Assembly: GCF_001653235.2 (NCBI RefSeq)
Contig: NC_035796.1
Location: 682,001-746,000, forward strand
Direction of reading: 5' to 3'
Length of the DNA: 64,000 nucleotides
Origin: Pochonia chlamydosporia 170
Taxonomy: Eukaryota; Ascomycota; Sordariomycetes; Hypocreales; Clavicipitaceae
Part shown: positions 12,929 to 24,366 of the stretch, in pieces
Layout: each line of letters starts with the position of its first letter
Position numbering within the stretch: the stretch's first letter is position 1
Notes under the pieces: model-generated
The model's database searches: none
Told to the model about the DNA's origin: nothing
What the model saw: the letters and a program-made list of their open reading frames with translations, nothing else
Made by a program: the position numbers and the translations under genes

Positions 12929-14581
12929 TTAGGCTGCCTTGACCCCCCCTGCACCTCCAGCTTGATGCACTTCATTTGAATCTGCGCCAGATCTCTGCGA
13001 TTGCTGCTGTTGCTCCTTCATCTCCTTCTTATCCTTCTCCCATTGACTGCTTGCATCACCAAATTCCTCCTTCAATTTTTGCTCCTTCAATTTCTTCTCT
13101 TGCTCTTCCTTCTCACGGGCGATCCGCTCCTGCTCCATCTCCTGTTGTGAGAAGTGGTTAGAAGCCAGTCGAGCAGTAACAGTAATGACATTCAGATACT
13201 TACCTCCATGTGACGTATATCGTCTACGCTAGGCTCGTAAAGATGCCATATTACATAGTGAGGCAAGCCTACGACGGAGTACTGCATTCTTTTTGCCATC
13301 TATGACAACCGCTGTCAGCATGGAGGTTTTTGTGTGAATAGAGAACGGGGTACATTGCGAACCTTTCCAAACCCCTCTGTTTCAGCATGTTTTTGGAAGC
13401 TGAATGCCGGAAAGTGAACTCCAGTCCGAAAGACTTTGGCTCTGGCCAAAATGCTAACACCTCCGACGCCGTCAATCTCCATCTCCATATCCGGGTCGCC
13501 ATAAGGGTCACGCAGATATGCTAAATGAGGTCGCCAGGTGGCATACTCTGCATAACCCTCCACAATCACAGCATCTTCGTCCAAGGTATCCGCAAGCGCT
13601 AATGCGGTCTCTGACTCCTGCCAAGAGTTCAAATCGTAGGGTTGCTCGCCACCAAGCCAATCTGGCAAGGGTCGCCAGACATCTTGAGATACAGTGTTAG
13701 CTCGAGTGTAGGAAAAGAACATACGACTTTGGACAGATAAGTCGAATCGTGTTACTCACTGGGAACAATTACGTCTTTATTGTGACGCATGAGATCTTCG
13801 AGTATGGTAAATGGCGCCGTCTCTACATCTACGTCTCGCCAGTAAACCCAAGAGTGATATGGTCGCAAGGCTGCGCTGAGCAGCCAATTTCTGGCTTGGG
13901 CCATTAGCTTTCGTCGACTAGCTTGTGCGGCGAATCCATGTCGACTTTCAACATCCTGGTTTACCTTCTGGCCGAAGTCCTTCTCAATAATGGACACTTC
14001 CCCGTAAGGCTGTTTAGGATCGGGATCGGCCTGAATTCGTTCCAGATTGTCCGTGAGGACTTGTAGGGTGCGATCCTTAGAATCAGACACTAAGAAAGCC
14101 AGATCGATCAAATGATGAGGATACGTGAAGTTTCGCAGATGAGAGAAGAACATTGCCAAATGTGCCTCTGCATCACGCAGCGGAACACATAACAGAATGC
14201 GTTCTTCTCTCTCCCAACCCCGCGCGGTACCTTGGACATTACTTAGATCGTAGTATCGAACGGTCTCGAGTTCCAGATCGCTGGCAGCAGAGAGCAATCC
14301 CAAGGAGACCACCGAGAGCATTGGGTTGGACGGCCACAGCCATATGCTAAGAACAAGCAACCCAAAAGCTGCGAGGCTGATTCGAATGAGTAGTTTTCTT
14401 CTGCGTCGATTGGCCGGTGCTGTCGTTCGAGGTTGAAACCTAGACCGAGGGTGTATTCAGAATGCTGCCAGCATTAGGGGGTCTTTGGGGGATCAGGTAT
14501 TTACCGGTGAGGGGATATTTCAAATGTATTGCTTCTGGGATACCCGTTTGGGAACCCGCTTCCTTGATGCCGTGGCATCAT
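12929..14581 (-). CDS. ANP1: Anp1-family alpha-1,6-mannosyltransferase subunit (mannan polymerase II)
   Basis: Anp1/Mnn9/Van1 proteins extend the alpha-1,6-mannose backbone of N-glycans in the cis-Golgi. Five exons, 14581-14505, 14439-13760, 13682-13363, 13299-13204 and 13141-12929, join in frame to 461 residues. A short basic cytosolic tail (RRRRK) precedes one signal anchor at about residues 42-61, giving a type II protein. The DXD metal/sugar-nucleotide motif is in YWRDVDVET (about 228-230), followed by the family blocks RPLPDWLGGEQPYDLNSW and EGYAEYATWRPHLAYLRDP. The tail after residue 390 is a charged E/K/Q coiled coil, as in fungal Anp1 but not Mnn9. The start is MMPRHQ on a small first exon; the second of two ATGs would also serve. 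The upstream region is shared with RKI1. Confidence 0.92.
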
Positions 14582-14943
14582 ATTCCCAACAATAACGCAG
14601 ACATAAGACGGGAGGGCCTGAAATTGAACGGCCGTGATCTTCAACGCCCGTGACTGGCTTGTACAGATGCAGAAGCTGGCCCTGGAGGCAATTAATTTAT
14701 CGTCCAACTCACGAGTGAGCAGTGATCAATCGCGTAGCCGTCGATGTGGGTAGTCTCAATATTCAACGGGATCGGAATTAGTCTTTTCCCAGTTCGGGCA
14801 GAGAGGGTTGTTGTTGATAAAGGAGTCTGGTTGTGCTGTCGAAATCTGTCTCAGAGACGAGCGCAGAAGATCCGTCAATGCAACCCAATCATAGTTGGGA
14901 GGATATGTGGCCTAAGAAATAAGGGGCGACTGACCCCGTACTC

Positions 14944-14980
14944 AGGTACCTACCTAGTACCTACCTAGGTACCTAGGTAC
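14944..14980. repeat. CCTAGG/GGTACC quasi-palindromic repeat cluster
   Basis: Overlapping ACCTACCTAGGT and GGTACCTAGGTAC units, close to self-complementary. It lies 363 bases upstream of the ANP1 start codon. Similar clusters occur at seven other intergenic sites in the window. Confidence 0.85.
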
Positions 14981-15227
14981 TCCGTACTTCACCCGTGAAA
15001 ATCAGGTGTTTGTTGACGCTACTCTCTCCCAAAGCATCGAATTTTGATGTCAGTAGGCTTTCATGGCCATCAAGATGCAATGCGCGCTAGTATTATATTG
15101 CCAGGGCGCCACCGGGAGACGGTCATTCCATGGGCCTGGGCTTGATAATTTGATCACCGGGACGCTCGCCCAGGAGTTTGTGATGATGCAGTGTGCGCCG
15201 CCAACTCTTTGTGTCATATACGGACAA

Positions 15228-15262
15228 CTACCTACTTTACCTAGGTAGGTACCTAGGTAGGT
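15228..15262. repeat. CCTAGG/GGTACC quasi-palindromic repeat cluster
   Basis: Core TACCTAGGTAGGTACCTAGG preceded by CTACCTACTT. It lies about 523 bases upstream of the RKI1 start codon. Confidence 0.85.
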
Positions 15263-15784
15263 GGAAACACTAGGATAGATTGACTTCTAATAACATTTGA
15301 AGTGTGGTTCCAAGGTTGTCCTGTCGAAGCGCCTACATGTAGGAACTCTCTGTGCGGAAAGTGACCCTCTGTTGGCGACAAGCTCAAGGAGGCCATCTAC
15401 ATTCGTATAACCTTGGCCACTTCAAAGACTTGCTTTACTTTGTGATGTAATCGCGGTCATGGCGCTGACTTTTAAGGTTGGTATGCAATAGACTCCGTAT
15501 TTAAGTGGCACCAAGTTAACAAAGTTTTGGAGTTACAACCAAATTTTAGTTCTGCCTTCTTTCAGGCCACCCTGAGTGTTCCCGCAAAATCTAGCCCCCG
15601 CAGAACGACTGCTTTTCTGTTGAGGTTGCGAAGCCCATTCGCATCAACAACGGTCTGTAGCAAAGCACTGACAACGACTATCTCTTGTCACACAAAGCCT
15701 GCCTCGCCATCAGCCCCAACTTTAACCTCTTTCTCTCCCCGGCAACAATTTCTAACTCGCAATTGGCCCTATACAACAAGAACC

Positions 15785-16694
15785 ATGTCTTTGGCTGTCG
15801 ATCTCATCGAGTCTTCCAAGAAGCTCGCCGCATACCGTGCCGTCGAAGATCATCTCCTCCCTTCTTATAAATTCGTTGGTATCGGCTCCGGCAGCACCGT
15901 CGTGTACGTTGTCGAAGCCATCGTCAGCAAAGGCCCAGCATTCTATTCTGGCATGACCTTTGTGCCTACCGGCAGCCAGTCAAAAGGTCTCATTAAGACG
16001 GCAGGATTGAGCATGTGCTACGTCGATGAACGGCCTACTGTAAATGGTAGTCCCGTGGCCCTCGATGTTGCCTTCGATGGCGCCGACGAAGTCGACGAAG
16101 ACCTCAACTTGATCAAGGGCGGTGGTGCGTGTCTTTTCCAGGAGAAACTCGTTGCCACTGCTGCAAACAAATTTATAGCTGTCGCCGGTAAGTTCAATTG
16201 TCAGACCACAGCCCAAGTCCCTTGTTCCGGTACTTGATTAACATTGAGTAAAAGACTCTCGAAAGCAGTCACCACGCCTCTGTACCAAGTGGAAGACGAT
16301 CCCGATCGAAGTCCTCCCTCTTGCTGCACCCGATGTTCTCCGTCGTCTCCGAGCAATGGGTTCGCCGAGTCCCACTGTTCGGTCTGGTCTTCCCAGCAAG
16401 GCTGGCGAGTGCGTCACAGATAATGGCATGTGGATTATTGATGCACCATTTTCTCCTCTATTAATCCGCAAGGATCTATCTTCAACCGAGGATGGCTGTG
16501 GAAGGAATGGCTCTTGGGAGATCCAGACATTAGCAGATGAATTGCTCAAGGTTCCGGGCATTATTGAGATTGGCCTGTTCTACGGCTTCAACGGTAACCA
16601 AGCTCTGGGGTTAGGCAAAGAACTACAGGCCCAAAAGCCTGTGGCCGCCTATTTTGGTATGCCAGATGGCCAGGTGCAGGTGCAGAACGCATAA
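15785..16694 (+). CDS. RKI1: Ribose-5-phosphate isomerase A
   Basis: Rki1 interconverts ribose-5-phosphate and ribulose-5-phosphate in the non-oxidative pentose phosphate pathway. Two exons, 15785-16187 and 16255-16694, give 280 residues (the yeast enzyme is about 258). Phosphate-binding GIGSGSTV is at 32-39, FDGADEVD at 97-104, KGGGACLFQEK at 111-121 with the catalytic glutamate about 120, and the C-terminal part has ECVTDNGMWIID. The first ATG in frame is 15785, but the frame stays open for 86 more codons upstream without an ATG; that leader would encode an arginine/serine-rich, almost acid-free peptide. The substrate links it to PRS1 in the same window, which consumes ribose-5-phosphate, though they lie 24 kb apart. 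Confidence 0.95.
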
Positions 16695-18906
16695 CCACAA
16701 AACCACCTCAAACAAGACACTTTTACAGAAGGGGTCTAGACGTCCATACCATTTTACATGAACCTGCTTGGGCAAAATGAGCGAACCAGGGACAAAAAAA
16801 AATCCTTTTCCCCGACTAGAACCGTCACACTGCAAGAGAACCCTTTGCAGCTCCTACTTATAAATCTCGATATGAGAACTGACCTTGAGGGTGCTCTAAA
16901 GTTAGAGTGCATCGTTCGTGGAAAATTTGGACGCGCAATCAAAAAAATGCAATTCTCGAACTACACTTATGCTACAGTGACTTATTAGGGGACATTGTTG
17001 GTTAGCACCTGAGGAATATACTTGAGTAAGCGACAGCTGAACATGCAGCTTGTTCTACGAAAACCATCTGTTCAAGTAGGCACCCAACCTTCACTGTTTT
17101 AACCATGTCCAATGAGTGATTGTAAGGTAGTAATCTTATCGCGATTACCTCTGACGGGCCTCAACCTCAGGCAATAAATGTTGTGACAACTGCTGTCTCT
17201 AATCTAATAGTAGCCTGACAGACTATTGGCTGTTTGTGCCCGTGCATGTGCTTTTGGAGAATTGAGCGGCTCCTCCACTTATAAGTCCAGCATGGAGTGA
17301 GACTTGTCGATGGTCCACACCCACGATTGTCTACTTAATTGATACCCTGGCTCACCAAATGGGCCGGGTTGTCAAGTACTAGGTAGGTATATACCTTGAT
17401 AGTAGCAGAGGCTGCAGCACCTTGAAATGATGGGCAGTCTCTATAACTCGCTAGGAGAGGCACTGCGGAAACTCCGGTCTAGAAGGCAATACACAGATCG
17501 AAAAACAAGCTGGGGCATCCGTCGGATCATGGCCTACACTTATCATACGTCGACTCGGGACTGAACTTACTGAAAATTTTGTAGTCGTGAAGGAATATGC
17601 TGAGGTTAGCACCCTGACAACATTGAGATCGTGTGTAACATCTGTCAACTTGTTAGAATCTACCTTCCAACCAAATGTTCAAAAACACAGCATGACTCAA
17701 AGCTATTCTCAGACAAGCCAGTTTACTCAGTCACCTTTGCCGGCCCGACTCTCCAAGCGAATCAAAACGAAGCGCGAGCAGGGGAGGGCGCTGAAGTCAA
17801 ATAACACCCTTGTAAGCAACTCCACAACTAGTCATCGCAACTCCTTCGAGTGGCTCAAGTGCGGGAGAATGACTCGGCAAAGATGAAGTAGTTGAATGGA
17901 TAGAACTTTTGTCATCATCAACGCTTTCCCCTCCTAATGCCCGAAAAATCCGTCAGTGAGGACAACTTACCATCATGGGGGAGGTTGCAAACACCGCATA
18001 TCTCGGCTTTTGCTTTTCGGCCAACTGGTGATTCAGTCAATACTCCCAAAAAAAACGGTAGTATCCTATCATTCGTGAACACGTTAGCCATGCCTCGACA
18101 AAGAGAACTGGGAAAGTAGGTGGTGGCATGCGTGCGTATAATCATATCAGAGATCTTGGTATGGTAATTTGGGAGTCATCACTTCGATTCAGTAGCAGAA
18201 CTGGATGAAAAAGTGTCTCATCATGATAAGAGCCATGGTGCACGCGTCGTGCGAGTGCTTGGATCAACTTACTTGACGAAACAATGTCGTTCATAAATGG
18301 CGTGCAACAGAGGGGAGAGTTTTCTTCAACTCGATTGATTTGTCCTAGTTGTCAAGGATATTGTTTTAGCAAATCGCCGGGCAAGTCGTATCGGCACGAT
18401 AAACTTGGATGTATGCCTAATCAGATGGTAGTGCATGTTTGTTCAATCGCTCAGGGGTCGCGGGAACAGTGGTGTGTGGTATCATCATTGAATGCTTGAC
18501 AAAGATCGGAAGAGTAGTGGCCATTACTAGCAAAAAAATCATCAGCACACTCACCATTCTGCCGGAACTAATTAAAGTCAACTGAACACATGTCGGTTTG
18601 TTCCTTGTGATGTTGTAGTGCTTAGAAAAGCAGGGTCAGAAGGTGTAGGAAAAGCAAGGAAGCATACGCGGATTGATGCAAAAAAACACGGAAAGAGAAT
18701 TGTGCAAGGAAAGAGTTTGGACCTGTTTGTGGACCCTTTTATATGCTTGCGCTGGAAGGGCTACGGGTTACGCTTAGTCATATTTTGGTGGGGGCATGGT
18801 GTATTTTTAATTTCATCCCATGAACTGCCCACCATTTGTCAGTCGCTTTGTTGCCTTAGGTCAATGACGCTCTTGCAACACTGTCACGAATTGTCCTCAA
18901 TGAGAA
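16695..18906. other. Long gene-free stretch RKI1-MTR3
   Basis: At 2.2 kb this is the longest stretch without a recognised gene. Reading frames are short (under 100 codons) and lack family features. A small CTAGGTAGGTATATACC element sits near 17378-17395. I see no tRNA boxes, snRNA landmarks or tandem repeat. It may hold long UTRs, a non-coding transcript or only promoter sequence. Confidence 0.4.
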
Positions 18907-19822
18907 ATGTCTGACCGGCGACGAATTAATGGGCCAGGCGGTCCAACCAACCCTCCTATTTACGATGAGGATCTATCTCTCTCGCCAGTTCGCAATAGAA
19001 ACGATAGCGATGCTCGACCATTTTGTCAGACGAAACTTCAACTTGTCTACTTTCCATCCTGATCTGAAGCTAATCTTTGCCACAGACCTAAAAACAGGCG
19101 TAACGCCATCTGCATCGGGCTCAGCCTACTTCGAAATCGGCCAAAGCACAGGAACGCACGGCTTTGGTATGAAATTCACCTGCACGGTACATGGACCTCG
19201 GTCTCTTCCACGATCAGCGCCGTTCTCTCCTCACATGGTACTATCCACTCATGTTAAGTATGCGCCGTTTGCCACTCGCTATCGCAGAGGCTATCTCAGA
19301 GATGCCAGTGAGCGTGATCTGAGTATACATCTAGAAGCTGCCCTGCGCGGGGCCGTCATTGTCGATCGCTGGCCGAAGAGTGGTGTTGACGTTGTCGTCA
19401 CGGTAGTGGAGGGCGACATGAGTCGCCAAGCAACCATCGATCAAGGCCTTGAGGACTGGAACACCATGTTTGTACTGAGTGGATGCATTACTGTCGCCGC
19501 TGCAGCAATTGCTGACGCTGGAATCGATTGTGTTGATGTCGTTGCAGGCGGTGTAGCAGCACTCGTTGTGAACAGAGGAAATCCAGATGAGCAAGCAATA
19601 GTCATGGACCCTGTTGTCTCCGAACATGATACCGTTCTAGCCGCTTGCTGTGTGGCATATTTGCCCACTCGAAACGAAATTACCAACCTTTGGTACAAAG
19701 GGTCGTTTTATACTTCTGAGCTCACCTCATACCAATCTCTGGTGTCGAACGCAGTCCTTGCAAGTAAGGCAACAGGAAAAACAATGTTAATGTCTCTTAA
19801 TGAGGCAATTCCATCGGTTTGA
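18907..19822 (+). CDS. MTR3: Exosome core subunit Mtr3 (RNase PH-like)
   Basis: Mtr3 is one of six RNase PH-like ring subunits of the RNA exosome, structural rather than catalytic in fungi. The gene starts at ATG 18907 (MSDRRRINGPGGPTNPPIYD, the family's usual opening). Exon 1 ends at 19024, and exon 2 (19086-19822) continues with LKTGVTPSASGSAYFEI, giving 284 residues. The 61-base intron has a GTCAGA donor and a GCTAATC branch site. Family blocks FSPHMVLSTHVKYAPFA, RDASERDLSIHLEAALRGA and RWPKSGVDVVVTVVEGD follow. A longer ATG frame starting at 18929 lies in the wrong phase for the N-terminus and should not be used. Confidence 0.92.
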
Positions 19823-21318
19823 TTGAAACAAGCAATTTGCGTCCATAGAATTGCTTTACAAGCCCGCTTCGTACCAAGCCGCCTGCCAGAGGACCGACAG
19901 CATTTGTCGATTTTATGACGACTATTGGGAACACAATATGCAGAATTGTGTGTACAAAACGACATACAAAACGGTGTGGGCTACAATAAGTTGTGCATCT
20001 CACATGTGTGTGGTTCATCACACAGACAACATTCACGGAGCGCCATAGCCGGACAGTCACAAAAGCTTTCCGACACCATGAGATATTGCATTTTCACACA
20101 CTGGTGACGAACATGACTGAGAGTATTTTGTATTGAAAAGTACAGGATTCTGGGCAGTCCCATGACATGGCCATACGAATAGATAGCCAAATACTGGCCC
20201 GAAATCGTTAAGGTATTGTATATATATATATATATATATATAAGGAGAGAGAGAGAGACCGACTCCTGGCTGGAAACGAGATCGACACCTATGTCTTGTG
20301 CGTCCCATGGTCGGACTAATGACATATGTGCCTTGGTATGCCTTGGATTCCTCAGTCGGTCATAGGGCCAAGCGCAATAATTTGCCTTCTCATTCTACTA
20401 GCTGTTTTTGTGCTCTTGTAGGGACATCAACCCCTAGCTGGTACCACGACCAAGACTTGCTCTCAAAGCGATACTGAATGAGATCAGTCAGTATTAGGCA
20501 TTGAACACTAGTTGCTTCAATATTCAACATCTTGCCCTGTAGGCTCCATACATATGCTAGAAATACTTCGTTAATTCACTAGTCCAACAATGACAGTCTG
20601 TATCTTTATTAAAGTGTTGTGCACAGGTTATGAAGAAAATTTGCTGCCCACAAACCTACGAATAAGTCGTTGGAGAAAACCTCACAAAGCAGGCAATCTG
20701 TTGACCGCAAGTGTGCCGGTATTAAAGATTTGTCCTTTTGGCACTCTCGCCACCAAATACTGGAGGATGCCGCAGCTGAGCACTAGACTTGAGCATGCAT
20801 TTGGAGTAGATACCTGGGTACGTGACATGTATGCATCTGGTTTGAGTTTATGGTCTGGTGGATCCTGCCGTCCTCCGCGACCCAACGTTTCCAGATGTCG
20901 TTCAATGTTTGACTGGACAGTGGAGAGACCACTCGGACCCACCAGACTTGAGAAGCGGATTACCAACCGTTCTGACGCCAAGACTCCACCAATACCAACT
21001 TCATCTGGCCTCCATTCCTCCTTGTTGAGCGACCACTTTGACCGTGAGGAGCTTTAGGCTTTCTCCGACTACAGCAATCTAACCAGCAGTGCGCTTATAC
21101 TTCGACGATCATACCTCTACAACAGCACGCCTTGGCGTTGCCTGATTCCAGATGCAACAAGTTTAAGCCATTTAACTTGCCAGTAGCACTGGCGGAGACT
21201 CATTCTAACATCACTGCCAGGAGGCTACAGTCGTCCTACTCATGCCCGTTCTCCTGCCATTAAGAATTACTGCCAGGCGTGAACCCCCTCGGCCGTTCAA
21301 CGATTAGCAGATGGTGCC
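19823..21318. other. MTR3-RING protein intergenic region with microsatellite
   Basis: This 1.5-kb stretch contains a TA/GA microsatellite (20219-20258) and a pair of opposed open frames near 20590-21057. The minus-strand frame there reads about 120 codons, but its only ATG lies near the end, and I know no family for it. The rest is probably the MTR3 3' UTR and the promoter of the membrane RING gene. Confidence 0.45.
20219..20258. repeat. (TA)12 followed by (GA)7 microsatellite
   Basis: Twelve TA copies at 20219-20242, then a GA run at 20245-20258. It is a simple sequence repeat in non-coding DNA, likely variable in length between strains. Confidence 0.95.
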
Positions 21319-24204
21319 ATGGATGAACAGCTTGTGACCGCAAAGAGCTTTGCTCCACACATGGCACAACCGTTGGCGAATCTTCAAAATGTGGCGGGTT
21401 CAAGTTGGCACAATATCACCGCATGGGCGTTCAACATGACACGGAATGCGCCACTCCTGGAAGACCTCTTCTGGGCTGGACCACGAATTTTCATGAAGCT
21501 TGGATCCTACATAACCTTCTCGGACCAAGCGGGTGGTACAGCAGACCGACTAGCATCACCATTGGGTGCTGGCATGCCATCGGACGGCTCGCAGCCGTCC
21601 TGGTACAATCTTCTAGAGCCTAACCCTAGTTTTGCTTCAGCGACGAGGATAAGTGTTCCTATTGGGGATTCAAATGTCGACACACCGGCTACACGACTGT
21701 CTCTCGATAGTGCGCGAGGTTTGGGCAGCGTATTTGGTTATGCAACTAGCAAGTGGGCTGTCTCGACTATCGCCATGGCTATCATTCTGAACCGCACACA
21801 TATTTTCGCGGCTACTCGGAGGAGATTGCGATTTCAATGGCATACCAGGTTACTGGTTCGAAGCTTGCCTATTATTCTTCTCGCCTTCCAATCGCTTCAT
21901 CTGCTTCATTCCATCCAATGTCAGACTTCGCCAAATTTCAATCAACTTCGTTGGGGTCTTGCGAATAAGACATCAGACTTGGTATTTGCGCATCCCAGTG
22001 CGTTCTTAAACACCCTGAGTTCCAGTTTACTTTTCGGCATGAGTGACAGAGAGTCATGCGAGGCTACCAACATGATTCCGAAGCTCAATAGTTCCAACAT
22101 ACAAAATCTTCGTGGCTCCTTGAGTTTATTATGGCCATTGTTCGGTGTTTTATGTCTGAGTCACTTTATAGAGACGCTTTCGTGTGCTGTTCAAGGTCGT
22201 CCACTTTGCGCCGAAACTGGAATGACACTCTTTGAACAATCACTTGCGTTTGCAGAAGCCGATGCCGCTGTCAATAACCAACTGGGCTGGGCATCTTTGC
22301 CTCGCAAGAGTCAAAACTTAAATTTCCCACTAGCTGGTTTAACGGAATCATTTTCCCTGTCTCGAGCCATGATTCTAAGCAAGGTTAACACACCGCCTGA
22401 AGTCTTGTTTATCGCCTTTTTATCATCAATGACCCATTTATCCAGCCATGTCCTGGGAATATTCGATGCACAGTCAAAATACAGACTGGCAAATACCGGT
22501 TTCTGGGGTCTGTGTTTCATGGCGACCATTGTCTGGAGCGCCTTCGAATTTGAATTAGGAAATCCTTCAGCACAGAGTTTGCTAAGGTTTCCCACGGTGT
22601 GTATAATTGGATTTGTTCCCCACGTTCTGGTCCTATCTGGAATTGCGGTCTGCTTGCTGATATACGGTCTGGCACTCATTTTGTCTGCTCTTGCGCCGCC
22701 ATCGTCAACGTCAAACCACACTGCAAGATCTTGGCGAGAAAGACTAGCACAGGCTCATGATAATATGCAAGCAAACCTGTCGTTGTCGGAGATTCGCATA
22801 ACTCGGGAGATGGACTTTTACACTGCACTCCTCCGGACCGGATTTGCTGCCATCAGCATGGCCAGTGAAGCCGTTTATCTCAATGAAGATCGCGGTGTTT
22901 CACTCCAGCAGCACACTTGGTTAGAAGAAGCTCGCTTCCGCGAGATGGAGGAATTGCAAAGACAGGTTGTGGGAGTTGGGATATCTAATTCTCAATTTGA
23001 CCTGATTGGTACTATCGGCCTCGTTCCGGTGAAGGATGGAACTATGTCTGCTACCAGCGGATACGGCCGTGAACGTGCCGCTCAGAGAATTTCCAGAGGA
23101 CGAAGTGAAAGAACCATTAGAGCAGGCACAGGAGCTACTGAAAGAAGCTCGAGGTGGTTCTTGGCAGTAGAGTTCTTGTTGAGCACCGGCAAGTTGACGA
23201 TGCGGGTGAGTGCCTTAGCAACCCTCTGGGCCATAGGGAGAATGCGAATAAGGAGTCAGCCAACTTGGCTACTCTGGTTAGCACAACGGCCAAAACTCAG
23301 TACTGGGGATAAGATACCACGAATGAGTCATGGCACGATTTCGGACCCTTCCAGACGTTTGATTACCAATGAAAGATCGGTTTCTCGAATGGAGACTATG
23401 GATGTCGAAGCTGAGTTTAGGCGCGTCAATGCCAGTCAAGACGAGGACAGCCTTGATGCAGATCTATACAAGTATTGGTTGTCAGGAGGTTGGTGGGGAT
23501 CCAGTGATGAAAGCGGCGAATATAAGCCGGACGACGAAGATGGCTGGGATACTACGTCTGCTATCTCAGTTTCGACAATAGCCATAGAGGATGACGGTCA
23601 AGGCATGTTCTCGCATTCAGAAGACAATGAGAGCGCAACATCCGCGAGACCTTTGTTGAAAGGAAGCTGGCGGACACCGCCCGCTGCGGATACCGCCTTA
23701 GACATGAGTAACCTTGCGAAATTGCTACATCCAGAGACCACTGAAGAGCGGGAAGAGGCACAAACGCTCTCTGCTCATCTACTGTCCGATACAGTAATGA
23801 CGAGATCAGGATTTAGACGCCAGGAGCAACTTCGACGAAGTCGTGTTCTTCGACGACCTGGAATGGTGGTGAACAGCGGTTACAATCATCCGGAGGCCCG
23901 ATACATGAGGCTGAATCCGGAAGACGAGGAGCAAATTTTGGAGCAAATTCTTCTCTCACGTCGCAGCCACAGCGAGTTTCATGCCCATAACTCTACAACC
24001 GTACGGACCAATTCAGGTGGCGAGGACGGCGCCAACCTGCCATGCGTGGTTTGCCAAAGTGCAGCCCGAACGATTATTGTTTGGCCATGCCGTTGTCTTA
24101 GTTTGTGCGACGATTGTCGCGTGTCACTAGCAATGAACAACTTTGATAAGTGTGTTTGTTGCCGAAGGGATGTTATGAGCTTTAGCCGGATTTTTGTGCC
24201 ATAA
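21319..24204 (+). CDS. Multi-pass membrane RING protein, Asi1/Asi3-like
   Basis: A single exon encodes 961 residues. Four or more hydrophobic segments lie between about residues 140 and 460 (among them the IIAMAII-like, SLLWPLFGVLCLSHF and VLVLSGIAVCLLIYGLALIL regions). A long acidic, disordered stretch follows (about 680-870). The C-terminus is a RING of the CxxC...CRCxxLCxxC...CxCC type (909-948, VVCQSAARTIIVWPCRC). That layout matches fungal Asi1/Asi3 ubiquitin ligases, which in yeast act at the inner nuclear membrane to degrade mislocalised membrane proteins and Stp1/2. The RING class also resembles MAPL/IAP-type fingers. Location at the nuclear envelope is inferred from family only. The ATG at 21319 is preferred over 21311, which is out of frame. 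Confidence 0.8.
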   Translation: MDEQLVTAKSFAPHMAQPLANLQNVAGSSWHNITAWAFNMTRNAPLLEDLFWAGPRIFMKLGSYITFSDQAGGTADRLASPLGAGMPSDGSQPSWYNLLEPNPSFASATRISVPIGDSNVDTPATRLSLDSARGLGSVFGYATSKWAVSTIAMAIILNRTHIFAATRRRLRFQWHTRLLVRSLPIILLAFQSLHLLHSIQCQTSPNFNQLRWGLANKTSDLVFAHPSAFLNTLSSSLLFGMSDRESCEATNMIPKLNSSNIQNLRGSLSLLWPLFGVLCLSHFIETLSCAVQGRPLCAETGMTLFEQSLAFAEADAAVNNQLGWASLPRKSQNLNFPLAGLTESFSLSRAMILSKVNTPPEVLFIAFLSSMTHLSSHVLGIFDAQSKYRLANTGFWGLCFMATIVWSAFEFELGNPSAQSLLRFPTVCIIGFVPHVLVLSGIAVCLLIYGLALILSALAPPSSTSNHTARSWRERLAQAHDNMQANLSLSEIRITREMDFYTALLRTGFAAISMASEAVYLNEDRGVSLQQHTWLEEARFREMEELQRQVVGVGISNSQFDLIGTIGLVPVKDGTMSATSGYGRERAAQRISRGRSERTIRAGTGATERSSRWFLAVEFLLSTGKLTMRVSALATLWAIGRMRIRSQPTWLLWLAQRPKLSTGDKIPRMSHGTISDPSRRLITNERSVSRMETMDVEAEFRRVNASQDEDSLDADLYKYWLSGGWWGSSDESGEYKPDDEDGWDTTSAISVSTIAIEDDGQGMFSHSEDNESATSARPLLKGSWRTPPAADTALDMSNLAKLLHPETTEEREEAQTLSAHLLSDTVMTRSGFRRQEQLRRSRVLRRPGMVVNSGYNHPEARYMRLNPEDEEQILEQILLSRRSHSEFHAHNSTTVRTNSGGEDGANLPCVVCQSAARTIIVWPCRCLSLCDDCRVSLAMNNFDKCVCCRRDVMSFSRIFVP

Positions 24205-24366
24205 TGGCATGGGCAGGGTGAAATGAGGTCGGAGGTAAGAGACACTTTGTATTGTTTTAGTACTCTAGGTAGTTAATAGATACTAAATGTAGCGATATTC
24301 TAATTCGTCCCTCATCGAGAGCCCGTCAACCACAACGGAATTTGCTTTCAGTACATGAACAGTTGC

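Larger units (their letters stand above)
14582..15784. promoter_or_regulatory. Divergent ANP1/RKI1 promoter region
   Basis: A 1.2-kb stretch between two divergent genes. It holds two CCTAGG/GGTACC repeat clusters (14944-14980 and 15228-15262). The part next to RKI1 (15527-15784) is a C/T-rich leader, open in frame with RKI1 but without an ATG. No other gene is recognised. Confidence 0.6.

Noticed and set aside
14944..15262. CRISPR-like array of short palindromes
   Set aside because: Units are contiguous or overlapping with no unique spacers, the genome is eukaryotic and no cas genes are present.
18929..19085. Single-exon start of MTR3 at 18929
   Set aside because: It is one frame off the conserved MSDRRRINGP opening; splicing from 18907 is better supported.
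20057..20325. Two minus-strand frames with IYIYIYIY repeats
   Set aside because: They are translations of the TA microsatellite and have no other support.
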